Positions 25,427 to 33,790 of a stretch of 64,000 nucleotides of DNA are shown piece by piece (the first letter of the stretch is position 1; each line of letters opens with the position of its first letter). Source of the stretch: an uncultured Porphyromonadaceae bacterium (GTDB lineage: Bacteria > Bacteroidota > Bacteroidia > Bacteroidales > Muribaculaceae). The stretch lies in assembly GCA_947643665.1 (NCBI GenBank), contig CANRWW010000005.1, forward strand, positions 1 to 64,000. Reading direction: 5' to 3'. Below the pieces are notes generated by a model, which worked only from the letters and a program-made list of their open reading frames with translations, did not search any database and was not told where the DNA came from. The position numbers and the translations under genes were made by a program.

Positions 25427-26617
25427 TCATAACCTTACGCCTATGCCAAGCATGAGATTCTGTGGAGATTTGAAATTTCCCAGGCGGTATCCTACATTCA
25501 GGTAAAGGTTGCGCGTTATAAAGGTTTTTAGTGCCAATGACTGATAGAATCTCTGATTGCCTGCAGGGCATATGAAATCATATCCCAGACCTGCGTTTAC
25601 GGCAAAGATCGGCATGGTAAGTTCCGCATGTGCCGAAATGCCGGCACTGAGTTGTTTGCCGAATGGCGGACGATAAAATTTGATATCCTCTCCTGTGGTC
25701 CATTGAACCCAATATGGTTCTATGCCGGCGCTTTCGTCAAATTGTATGTCAAGCGAAGGGCCTACCGCGACCCATCTGTTAAGTTTGCGCGTTGGGGAGA
25801 ATTGCAGACCTGCCACACCGAAATGTCCGGGACACATCTGTGGCATGTCATTTACGTTCACAGCCCGTTTTCTCCATGCTCCGTAAGCCGTTATGTCGTA
25901 AAACCATTTGCCTTTGTCGGCATCTTCTTTTAGCTCTGCGGAGGGGTGTGGATTGTCGTGGTAAGGATTGAATATATAAGCCAGCGAAAGTATTGCTCCC
26001 ATTGAGTTCACCCCTTTGTTGGGCCATGATGTGTTGCCGTTTGAAAAGTGTATTGCCGTCACTCCAGCCGACATGACAATATTTTCTGACAACCTGTAAT
26101 GCATTTTAAATGCGGCTCTTATGTGTGCGGTGACAGAGGTGCTTACCGCAGCATGATATGTGGGGATACTCTCTTTATCATATTTCCATCCCATGGCGGC
26201 ACCGAATTCCCATTCGTAGCCGAGCCAGAGATTCCGGCTGAAATGTACAATGGGTGCTCCCTGATACAGGAAAAGAGATACAGGAGTGCCGAGCAATGTG
26301 TTTGCGAAAAAGGTGTTTACGCCTATTCCGGCACCCTGGTATAAGCCGGGGTATAACAACCCGTCGCGTGATTCGGGATTAAAACTGAAATCGAAATTTA
26401 TTGAACCGGATAAATTGGAATGTATTGTTTTATGTTCGGAATTAATCCCTTTGATAAAGTCGTTTGTACCGGGCACGTAAGACGGTGACAGGGAAAACCC
26501 CGCACGCCATTGCAGCTGGCCTGCCAATGCACTTGGTATGGTGTCGGATTTTGCCGTGCATATGACCAGGGATATGACTGTTGTAAAAATAATCCGTAAA
26601 ACTTTATTGTTGTTCAT
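25427..26617 (-). CDS. Acyloxyacyl hydrolase / PagL-like outer-membrane protein
   Basis: 396 aa with a signal peptide and a beta-barrel pattern ending in an aromatic-poor but alternating C-terminus (LMLGIGVRL). The segment IHFSNGNTSWPNKGVNSM corresponds to the PagL active site H-x-S; the position of the third PagL catalytic residue, Glu, is Asn here. PagL enzymes remove a 3-O-acyl chain from lipid A in the outer membrane. Bacteroidetes members are about twice PagL's length, and activity is not assured. Its start overlaps the end of the lipoprotein gene 26604-27548 by 14 nt, so they are cotranscribed. Confidence 0.7.
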   Translation of the reverse strand: MNNNKVLRIIFTTVISLVICTAKSDTIPSALAGQLQWRAGFSLSPSYVPGTNDFIKGINSEHKTIHSNLSGSINFDFSFNPESRDGLLYPGLYQGAGIGVNTFFANTLLGTPVSLFLYQGAPIVHFSRNLWLGYEWEFGAAMGWKYDKESIPTYHAAVSTSVTAHIRAAFKMHYRLSENIVMSAGVTAIHFSNGNTSWPNKGVNSMGAILSLAYIFNPYHDNPHPSAELKEDADKGKWFYDITAYGAWRKRAVNVNDMPQMCPGHFGVAGLQFSPTRKLNRWVAVGPSLDIQFDESAGIEPYWVQWTTGEDIKFYRPPFGKQLSAGISAHAELTMPIFAVNAGLGYDFICPAGNQRFYQSLALKTFITRNLYLNVGYRLGNFKSPQNLMLGIGVRL

Positions 26618-27548
26618 ATTCGGTGTGGATTCTATATTCTACGGGTTCGGAAACAGTGCATACGCCGATTTCCGTAAATTCACGGCCTGAGACGGGGTTG
26701 ATGAAGTTTACGAAGAACGGTAGCGTGATTGATGAATATTCTACCCCGCAGACTGCTTTTACTGTAGTGTATGGTGGCACTTCAACTTTTACTGTAATAT
26801 CCTGATCCATACCTTTAGGAACATAGCAAAGCCTTTGTCCGAGAATCATGCGATGGATTTCATTGTCATCCAAAGTCCATTTCCCGTTGAGATAAGTCGG
26901 CAGAGATGTTTCAACTTCAAGGTTGTTTGCCCAGAAGTTTTCAGGGTCAAGAAGTGCAACTCCTTCTCTTCCGGCATAAGGCCGGAATTCAATTTGCTGG
27001 TGTGTGGGGGAGTTGTTGCGGAATGTTTGTGCGTGGCTTTCAATTTTTGAAATTGGCGTGATGTTGATATTATTGTCTACGAATACCAGAAACGTCATTT
27101 TTATAGGCTCACCGGGAAAGACAATTAACCTTATGCTTTCTGATATATGGCCGTAATCTAGAGATATGTAAATTTCCTGTTCATCGGCTGATGAGTTCTC
27201 AATGGAACGGATGGTCAGTTTATCGCCGTTTATGTCAATGTCAATCCAGCTCCACATTGACTGGTAGGTTATGCTGCCAATATTGTCAAATGAAAAACTG
27301 CCGTCCCCCAATATATCCCCGTTTTTGTCATAATAATACGTATAGGTATTATAATTGTCTGTGCTGCCGATATAAATGCCTTTTATGCCATTGGGTTTAT
27401 ATGTGATAATGGCAGTGCCTCCGTCGCCATCTAACTTTACTTCATTTACCGAAGGTGATGTGTCTTCCACAAAAATATCGTTGTTACATGCTGTAATTGT
27501 GAGGCATGAAAGTGTGCTTATCACGAAATTTCTCAGTTTTGTTCGCAT
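26604..27548 (-). CDS. Lipoprotein of unknown function
   Basis: 314 aa. The N-terminus is a lipoprotein signal (hydrophobic FVISTLSCLTI, lipobox TITAC with lipidated Cys near residue 21). The rest is beta-rich with no domain I recognise; the middle includes a BACON-like pattern (SLDYGHISESIRLIVFPGEP), a module often found in Bacteroidetes surface lipoproteins, but this is tentative. It overlaps the PagL-like gene by 14 nt, so a surface or periplasmic partner role with that barrel is plausible. Confidence 0.6.
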   Translation of the reverse strand: MRTKLRNFVISTLSCLTITACNNDIFVEDTSPSVNEVKLDGDGGTAIITYKPNGIKGIYIGSTDNYNTYTYYYDKNGDILGDGSFSFDNIGSITYQSMWSWIDIDINGDKLTIRSIENSSADEQEIYISLDYGHISESIRLIVFPGEPIKMTFLVFVDNNINITPISKIESHAQTFRNNSPTHQQIEFRPYAGREGVALLDPENFWANNLEVETSLPTYLNGKWTLDDNEIHRMILGQRLCYVPKGMDQDITVKVEVPPYTTVKAVCGVEYSSITLPFFVNFINPVSGREFTEIGVCTVSEPVEYRIHTEYEQQ

Positions 27549-27614
27549 TTTGAATGGGAATCTGAAAATAAAGGAGATATAATTGATTGCAATTATGGCT
27601 TTTGCTACTGTCGT

Positions 27615-27941
27615 TTATCTAAGTTCTGCGGCGAGTGCCGGGTTTACAGAGTCAAGTGTTAGGAGAAAAGATTCTATGTAAGCGTCTGCTATACGGTTGT
27701 GGCCTTTGGTGCGGAGGCGTTGTTCGCGTTCGCGTACGTCAATTAATATTGATTCTATACGCAAAGTATCAAGTGATGTATCTGCTTTAAGCTCAATTGC
27801 ACGTTCTTGCCCCATCCGGCGTGCACCTTCCAGATTTTCTTTCATCTGTTTGCTGTCTGAACATCCAATAAGGGCGATGAAGAATGGTATGATGGCAGCA
27901 ATGCATGCTGCCGTGTTAAAAATATTTTTGTATGATTTCAT
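27615..27941 (-). CDS. Small lipoprotein of unknown function
   Basis: 108 aa from ATG 27941. The start is chosen because it overlaps the exonuclease stop as ATGA and opens a lipoprotein signal (IIPFFIALIGC, lipidated Cys near residue 26); the upstream extension to 28100 lies within the exonuclease gene. The mature part is charged and helical (MKENLEGARRMGQERAIEL, DVREREQRLR). No family recognised. It is translationally coupled to the exonuclease. Confidence 0.65.
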   Translation of the reverse strand: MKSYKNIFNTAACIAAIIPFFIALIGCSDSKQMKENLEGARRMGQERAIELKADTSLDTLRIESILIDVREREQRLRTKGHNRIADAYIESFLLTLDSVNPALAAELR

Positions 27942-28441
27942 TTCAATAATACCATAGCTATTTTGGCACAAGCCTCTGCATCGGCAAGCGCGTTGTGATG
28001 ATTGTAAAACGGAATGCCAAGGAAATCGCAGAGACATGGCAGGGAGAAGGATGGGCATATGGTGCGTGGTATTTTTCGTCTTGCTGTGAGCAATGTGCAC
28101 AGAAATGTGTAATCGGGATAGTCCATGCGATATACCCTATGGGCGGTTTTGATGCATTTTTCGTCAAAAGCCTTGTTGTGGGCGACAAGTGGAAGGTTCC
28201 CGATCATTGGGCACAGGTGTTTCCATACCACATCGAAAGTTGGGGAATTTTCAGTCATCTGACGGCTTATGCCATGTATTTTTTCTGTAAAATGGCGGAA
28301 ATAGTATTCGGGTTCGGGTTTCACAAGTTCGTAAAACCGGTCTGTTATTGCTCCACATGTAACTTTTACCGCTCCTATGGCACAGATGCTTTCCGGATGG
28401 TTGTTTGCAGTCTCCACATCAATAGCCACAAAATTTTCCAT
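27938..28441 (-). CDS. DEDDh-family 3'-5' exonuclease (DnaQ-like)
   Basis: 167 aa, a single exonuclease domain. ExoI motif FVAIDVETANNHP supplies Asp8 and Glu10, ExoII is LVAHNKAFDEKCI, and ExoIII HHNALADAEACA gives the His and Asp of the DEDDh set. Resembles stand-alone DnaQ-fold proteins or the epsilon subunit's catalytic core without a polymerase-binding tail. Cytoplasmic DNA or RNA 3'-end trimming; the exact substrate is unknown. Two nucleotides separate it from ispH upstream. Confidence 0.88.
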   Translation of the reverse strand: MENFVAIDVETANNHPESICAIGAVKVTCGAITDRFYELVKPEPEYYFRHFTEKIHGISRQMTENSPTFDVVWKHLCPMIGNLPLVAHNKAFDEKCIKTAHRVYRMDYPDYTFLCTLLTARRKIPRTICPSFSLPCLCDFLGIPFYNHHNALADAEACAKIAMVLLK

Positions 28442-28443
28442 CC

Positions 28444-29322
28444 TCAGATCATTTTATGATTATTGTTCAGATCTTCTATTCTGTCGCGTACCTGCTCCAT
28501 AAGCCATCGCGGGGTTGAGGTCGCGCCACATATCCCTACTGTTTCCGCATCTGAAAACCATGACAGGTCAATTTCTGATGCATTGCTTATGAGATATGTC
28601 CTCGGGTTCTCCTCAAGGCAATTGGCATACAGCACCTTACCGTTGCTGCTCTTTTTCCCGGCGACAAACAGTATCACATTGTGGTTGCTGGCGAAACGTC
28701 TTATCTTTTCTACCCTGTTTGCCACTTGGCGGCAGATGGTGTCGTAACTTTCAAATTTTACTCCTGGAGCCAGACGCTTCTTTATGCAGTCTATCACTTC
28801 CCTGAAACCGTCAAGTGATTTTGTGGTCTGTGAGTACAGGGCTATCGGGCGTGTGAAATCAATCTTGTCTATTTCTTCTACGCTTTCCACAACAATTGCC
28901 TGTCCGTTTGTCTGACCGACGAGACCGTTTACTTCCGCATGTCCTTTTTTTCCGTATATCACGATCTGGGGACGCTCGGTTTCATCGGTGTTGAAACTTT
29001 GTTTGATCCGTTGTTGCAGACGTAGCACTACAGGACATGTGGCATCTATGATCTCCACCCCGTTATGACGTGCGGTATCATATGTTGACGGCGGTTCGCC
29101 ATGGGCACGCAACAGCACTTTTACATTGTGCAGTTTTTCCAGTTCGGAGTGTGTGATCACAGTTAGTCCTTTCTGGGCGAGGCGCTGCACCTCGTCGCTG
29201 TTGTGTACTATGTCTCCGAGGCAGAAAAGAGTCCCGGATTTTTCAAGTTCTTCTTCCGCCTTGGTTATAGCAGTGACCACACCGAAGCAGAAACCAGAGT
29301 CATTGTCTATTTCAACTCGCAT
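28444..29322 (-). CDS. ispH: 4-hydroxy-3-methylbut-2-enyl diphosphate reductase
   Basis: 292 aa. The three iron-sulfur ligands are Cys12 (FCFGV), Cys96 (DATCPVV) and Cys197 (DTICRQV), at the numbering of the E. coli enzyme, with catalytic Glu130 in GHAEVNG and His40 in IVHNSDEV. IspH carries out the last step of the MEP pathway, reducing HMBPP to IPP and DMAPP in the cytoplasm with a [4Fe-4S] cluster. The porQ-cmk-ispH order probably forms one transcript. Confidence 0.97.
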   Translation of the reverse strand: MRVEIDNDSGFCFGVVTAITKAEEELEKSGTLFCLGDIVHNSDEVQRLAQKGLTVITHSELEKLHNVKVLLRAHGEPPSTYDTARHNGVEIIDATCPVVLRLQQRIKQSFNTDETERPQIVIYGKKGHAEVNGLVGQTNGQAIVVESVEEIDKIDFTRPIALYSQTTKSLDGFREVIDCIKKRLAPGVKFESYDTICRQVANRVEKIRRFASNHNVILFVAGKKSSNGKVLYANCLEENPRTYLISNASEIDLSWFSDAETVGICGATSTPRWLMEQVRDRIEDLNNNHKMI

Positions 29323-29377
29323 ATGAGAGATGTCAATGTCGGATGGATAATATGGAGGAGGGGAAATGCTTTGGAAA

Positions 29378-30079
29378 TCAACAGGAGATGCGGTCGTTGT
29401 ATAATTTTATAAGTATTGCGTCCTGCTCCTTGAGCGTGAGGTTTGAATTGTCAAGATCTACGGCGTCTTCAGCCCTTCGCAACGGGCTTTCCGCACGGGT
29501 TTCATCCTGGCGGTCACGGCTTACCACATTGGCCAGCACTTTATCGTATGATACCGGAACACCTTTTTCCTGTAGTTCTTTTACACGGCGCATTGCGCGT
29601 GTGGCAGCAGGTGCGTTTACGAAAATTTTCAGTTCCGCATCGGGAAACACAGTCGTGCCTATGTCGCGGCCATCCATTACAATCCCCCGTTCTTTGCCGA
29701 AATCCTGTTGTTTCCGCACCAGGTTTTGGCGCACTGCCGGTATGGCTGATACCGGTGAGACGTTTTCCGACACGTCAAGCTGGCGTATCAGGTTTTCCAC
29801 GTCTTCTCCGTTGAGCAAAGTGTGTTGAGTGCCGTCTGGCATCAACGTGAAAGTTATGTCTATTTTGTGGAGGGCTTCTTCAATGGCGGGAATATTTACG
29901 GTATGGTTTGCGCCAATCATGCCGTGCCGCATTGCATAGAGTGTCACCGCACGATACATCGCTCCGGTGTCTACATATTTATATCCTATCGCTTTTGCAA
30001 GTGATTTTGCCATTGTGCTTTTTCCGGATGAAGAGTATCCGTCAATGGCTATGATTATTTTTTTGTCGTTAGTATCCAT
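29378..30079 (-). CDS. cmk: Cytidylate kinase
   Basis: 233 aa from ATG 30079 (MDTNDKKIIIAIDG). A GTG 18 nt upstream is possible but the G- and A-rich bases there look more like a ribosome-binding region. P-loop GYSSSGKST; KYVDTGAMYRAVT and GIVMDGRDIGTTVFP are the CMP-binding signatures, and SRDRQDETRAESPL lies in the lid. It phosphorylates CMP and dCMP to the diphosphates in the cytoplasm. Sandwiched between porQ and ispH, 25 and 55 nt away. Confidence 0.96.
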   Translation of the reverse strand: MDTNDKKIIIAIDGYSSSGKSTMAKSLAKAIGYKYVDTGAMYRAVTLYAMRHGMIGANHTVNIPAIEEALHKIDITFTLMPDGTQHTLLNGEDVENLIRQLDVSENVSPVSAIPAVRQNLVRKQQDFGKERGIVMDGRDIGTTVFPDAELKIFVNAPAATRAMRRVKELQEKGVPVSYDKVLANVVSRDRQDETRAESPLRRAEDAVDLDNSNLTLKEQDAILIKLYNDRISC

Positions 30080-30104
30080 ATATTTTTCTTTCCCCACCGT
30101 TTTT

Positions 30105-31172
30105 TCAATACAAAATATCGTTTAGATTCAAGTTTAGATTCAGCATCAGGGTGGTGGCACCGGAATGTGGCTGGCCTATGGCAAGGCCGACGTTGAATCT
30201 GCGCAGGTTCATGCCTGCGGCAAGTGAGAAACCAGAGACAAAACTACGTGCATATGTGCTCATATCGGTCCGGGTCTTGTAGTTGTATCCGAGGGCTATG
30301 TATAAGCGGTCGTTTGGAATAAAATCCACGCCGAATACCAGATGCCTGAAGAGGTTAGACATGAATTTGTCTTTTTTTACAAAAGGTTCATCCGATGTCC
30401 CGTCTCCTGTCTCATAAAACGGGAGATGCCATTTGGTCAGGTTCCAGGCTGTTATGGAGAATCTGATAGGAAGCCCTGAAAACATTTTTGCAATGCCGAG
30501 ACGCACATCAACCGGCAGCCGGTCATATGATTGGTTGAACCGTTTCAACTGGCCTCCGAGATTGGCCACGACGGCTGAAAGCGATACGTCGTGGTCCGGG
30601 TCGTAATAGTTTATACCGAGGTCTGTGGCTATTGCGAATGCCGAGTATGCCTCGTAACTGCTATAGAGCATTTTCAGTGTTATGCCTCCGCGCAGACGGT
30701 CTGTGATATCATATGAAAAAGATCCGTTGAAATTTACATCTGAAGGTGAAAAAGATCCGTTGATATTGCCGGTTTCATCTGTGGAGTTCATTTTTCCGTA
30801 ACCGAAATACCTTATTCCGGCGCTCCACGCGGCACGCTCGCCGGCTGCACGGGCATAACGGACACCGGCGAAATTGGATTCTCCCAGATAGTGCATATAA
30901 TCTATGAGGATCTGGTTGTCCATTTCCGGGCCCAGCAAAGCCGGATTCTGGTCGGTGACGCTAAGTTCATCCTCCACGGCGGTAATGTTTATGCCTCCAA
31001 GGCCGTAGATGCGTGATGAGGATGTGATATTAAGGTAGTTATATGCGTTTGATCCGTCTTGTGCCTTTATCTGGAACAGGTGGCATGCAGTGGTGAGTAC
31101 ACAAATTGCCGCAAACGCAGCAAACCGTTCGCGAACAAGCCGTCCATACGCATTCTTGATATGAAATGTCAT
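30105..31172 (-). CDS. porQ: PorQ-like type IX secretion system protein
   Basis: 355 aa with a signal peptide (core FAAFAAICVLTTACHLF, cleavage near KAQ). The N-terminal block YNYLNITSSSRIYGLGG and DQNPALLGPEMDNQI, and an outer-membrane beta-barrel pattern throughout, match PorQ, which with PorU, PorV and PorZ forms the attachment complex that anchors type IX cargo to A-LPS. The gene lies immediately before cmk, an arrangement I recall for porQ in Bacteroidetes. The segment HLFQ of the signal allows a longer or shorter start; ATG 31172 is kept. Confidence 0.72.
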   Translation of the reverse strand: MTFHIKNAYGRLVRERFAAFAAICVLTTACHLFQIKAQDGSNAYNYLNITSSSRIYGLGGINITAVEDELSVTDQNPALLGPEMDNQILIDYMHYLGESNFAGVRYARAAGERAAWSAGIRYFGYGKMNSTDETGNINGSFSPSDVNFNGSFSYDITDRLRGGITLKMLYSSYEAYSAFAIATDLGINYYDPDHDVSLSAVVANLGGQLKRFNQSYDRLPVDVRLGIAKMFSGLPIRFSITAWNLTKWHLPFYETGDGTSDEPFVKKDKFMSNLFRHLVFGVDFIPNDRLYIALGYNYKTRTDMSTYARSFVSGFSLAAGMNLRRFNVGLAIGQPHSGATTLMLNLNLNLNDILY

Positions 31173-31423
31173 CTATAATAGGTATGTTGATGAACACAAG
31201 GAAATGCCTTGGACTTCCCTGAGTTATGATAATCCTTGTTTAATAAACGTGAAAACTAGGTTTCTATTACCTTGGCAATATGATTTTTTTCTTTGGCCCC
31301 ACAATTGCCGTGAATGGTGTTTTTGCACTTCGGTTTTGAAGCTACAGAGAGTAGGATATGCGAATTGCTTGTTTCGGTCATAATTTTTTTACGTCGGGAA
31401 CCATTTATTCAGGGAAAATTTCT

Positions 31424-31431
31424 TACCTTTG
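31424..31431 (+). promoter_or_regulatory. -7 element of dapF-dapL
   Basis: TACCTTTG matches TAnnTTTG. It lies within the reading frame extended to 31358 and so favours the ATG at 31460. Leader about 20 nt. Confidence 0.65.
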
Positions 31432-31459
31432 CGGCGTCAAAAATCAGAGATATTTCGCT

Positions 31460-32347
31460 ATGAAATTCATTAAGATGCACGGCGCCGGAAACGATTACAT
31501 CTATATCAATTGTCTGGATGGAACGTTTGGAGGCGACGATAGTTCGATTCTTGAAAACACTTCCCTTATTGGGGAAATTTCGGAGCGCCTTAGCGACAGG
31601 CACTTCGGAATCGGTGCAGACGGGATCATACTGATCTTACCTTCCAATGTGGCTGATTTCAGAATGCGTATGTTCAATGCAGACGGCTCTGAGGGACGGA
31701 TGTGCGGCAATGCCACCCGGTGCATCGGAAAGTATGTTTTTGACAATCATTACACCGACAAGAAAGAAATAACGCTCGAAACCGCTTCGGGCGTTAAATA
31801 TTTGACACTCCATACCGGTACGGACGGATTGGTTGACAGCGTTACTGTAGACATGGGCGTGCCTGTGCTTGAGCCGCGTGAAATACCGGTGGCAGTGGCA
31901 GAAAACGGTGATGCGAGCCATATTGATGTATCTGCACGAGGGGCGGATTTCATACTTACAGCAGTTTCCATGGGCAATCCTCACGGAGTTGTTTTCGTAG
32001 ACGAGATAACGGATGAGCTAGTGCATGGTGTGGGGCGTGAACTTGAGACTGATCCCATATGGCCGGATCGCGCGAATATAGAATTTGCACGTATGCTGGG
32101 TGATAACGCTATTGAGATGCGTGTATGGGAACGTGGCAGTGGGGAGACGCTGGCATGCGGAACCGGCGCCTGCGCTACTGCTGTGGCTGCTATGCTCACC
32201 GGGCGCACTGCCGAACGTCAAGTAACCGTGCGGTTGATCGGCGGACAGCTTTCAATAAGATGGGACAGCATAAGCGGCCATGTATTTATGACAGGAGGTG
32301 CCACCACGGTGTTTGAGGGTGAAATATCGCTACAGTTCCGACAATGA
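31460..32347 (+). CDS. dapF: Diaminopimelate epimerase
   Basis: 295 aa from ATG 31460 (MKFIKMHGAGNDYIYI), where homology begins; an in-frame ATG at 31358 precedes the promoter and is rejected. The two catalytic cysteines are Cys82 in MCGNATRC and Cys233 in LACGTGACATA. The enzyme converts LL- to meso-diaminopimelate for peptidoglycan cross-links and lysine. It is followed after 84 nt by dapL, which makes its substrate, so the pair completes the DapL variant of the pathway. Confidence 0.97.
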   Translation: MKFIKMHGAGNDYIYINCLDGTFGGDDSSILENTSLIGEISERLSDRHFGIGADGIILILPSNVADFRMRMFNADGSEGRMCGNATRCIGKYVFDNHYTDKKEITLETASGVKYLTLHTGTDGLVDSVTVDMGVPVLEPREIPVAVAENGDASHIDVSARGADFILTAVSMGNPHGVVFVDEITDELVHGVGRELETDPIWPDRANIEFARMLGDNAIEMRVWERGSGETLACGTGACATAVAAMLTGRTAERQVTVRLIGGQLSIRWDSISGHVFMTGGATTVFEGEISLQFRQ

Positions 32348-32431
32348 TGCGATAGTGGCGTCATATGCCCGCCAGGGTAACGGTGGACTGGTAGCGGGGA
32401 GATTTGTTTTCCAAGATTATTTTCTGAGACG

Positions 32432-33664
32432 ATGTTTCATATAAACGACAACTTTTGCAGGCTTGCCGACAGCTATCTTTTTTCAGAGGTGGCGCGTCGC
32501 ATAAATGTTTTCAAGGAATCTCATCCTGATGTGGAAATAATACGGATGGGGATCGGTGATGTCACACGTCCTATATGCGATGCGGCGGTAAAAGCCATGC
32601 ATGCGGCAGTGGATGATGAGGCGGATGCCGCTTCATTCCATGGCTACGGCCCTGAACAGGGATATGCGTTTCTGCGTGATGCTATTGCCGAGAACGATTA
32701 CCGTGCCCGTGGCGTTGAGATCGCGCCCGATGAGATATTTGTAAGCGACGGCGCAAAAAGCGACACCGGAAATATCGGTGATATCCTTGCCGTGGCAAAC
32801 CGTGTGGCAGTGACAGATCCGGTTTATCCGGTATATGTCGATACCAATGTGATGGGAGGCCGTGCCGGTAGCCTTGTCGGAGGATGCTGGGATCGGATAA
32901 TATATCTGCCCGTAACGGCAGAGAATGGTTTCGTGCCGGCTCTTCCGTCTGAAGTCGCCGATGTGATATACCTGTGTTACCCCAACAATCCGACCGGTAC
33001 GACTCTCACCCGTGAGCAATTGAAAGTGTGGGTGGACTATGCCCGTGAGCATGGTTCGCTGATACTTTACGATTCTGCATATGAAGCATTCATCCGCGAT
33101 GAAGATGTGCCCCACAGCATATATGAAATACCGGGTGCCCGTGAGGTTGCCATAGAATTCCGTAGTTTTTCGAAAACGGCAGGATTCACCGGTATCCGAT
33201 GCGCATATGCAGTGGTGCCTAAAGATCTCAAGGGACATACGGCAGACGGGAAAGAGGTTTCTATGAACCATCTCTGGAACCGGCGCCAGTGCACGAAGTT
33301 CAATGGAGCAAGTTATGTATCGCAGCGTGCCGCTGCTGCCATATATACCCCCGAAGGTAAAGTTCAGACACGTGAAACGATTGATTACTATCTGCGTAAT
33401 GCGTCTGTCATGCGTGAGTGGCTTATAGCTGCCGGGCTTGAAGTGTTCGGCGGGAAGAATGCGCCGTACGTTTGGATAAAAACTCCCGGAGGTATGGATT
33501 CATGGAAATTTTTTGATATCCTTCTTGAGCGATGCCATGTGGCAGGAACTCCCGGTAGCGGCTTCGGTCCGGCCGGCGAGGGATATATCCGGCTCACGGC
33601 TTTCAATACTTACGAGAATACAGTGGAAGCGGTAAAACGTATCGCATCCGCGGATTTCAGTTGA
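32432..33664 (+). CDS. dapL: LL-diaminopimelate aminotransferase
   Basis: 410 aa, the usual DapL length. PLP Lys248 lies in [12 protein letters not shown]; other fold-type I marks are YPNNPTGT (183-190), [11 protein letters not shown] (105-115) and LYDSAYEAF. DapL makes LL-diaminopimelate from tetrahydrodipicolinate and glutamate in one step, bypassing the succinylase and acetylase routes. It supplies dapF immediately upstream. Cytoplasmic. Confidence 0.96.
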   Translation: MFHINDNFCRLADSYLFSEVARRINVFKESHPDVEIIRMGIGDVTRPICDAAVKAMHAAVDDEADAASFHGYGPEQGYAFLRDAIAENDYRARGVEIAPDEIFVSDGAKSDTGNIGDILAVANRVAVTDPVYPVYVDTNVMGGRAGSLVGGCWDRIIYLPVTAENGFVPALPSEVADVIYLCYPNNPTGTTLTREQLKVWVDYAREHGSLILYDSAYEAFIRDEDVPHSIYEIPGAREVAIEFRSFSKTAGFTGIRCAYAVVPKDLKGHTADGKEVSMNHLWNRRQCTKFNGASYVSQRAAAAIYTPEGKVQTRETIDYYLRNASVMREWLIAAGLEVFGGKNAPYVWIKTPGGMDSWKFFDILLERCHVAGTPGSGFGPAGEGYIRLTAFNTYENTVEAVKRIASADFS

Positions 33665-33671
33665 CTTTATA

Positions 33672-33707
33672 CGGAGGCTCCTGAGGCAGACGCCTCAGGA
33701 GCCTCCG
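33672..33707 (+). terminator. 16-bp perfect hairpin after dapL
   Basis: Stem 33672-33687 with 33692-33707, loop AGAC; GC-rich and very stable. No T-run follows, so it may stabilise the dapL 3' end or act with Rho. Confidence 0.65.
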
Positions 33708-33790
33708 ACGCTATAGGTCTCTCTCTATATGGGATTCTCAGAAGATGATGGTACCCCATCCATTTATTCAATATTCAACTCATTTAATTT

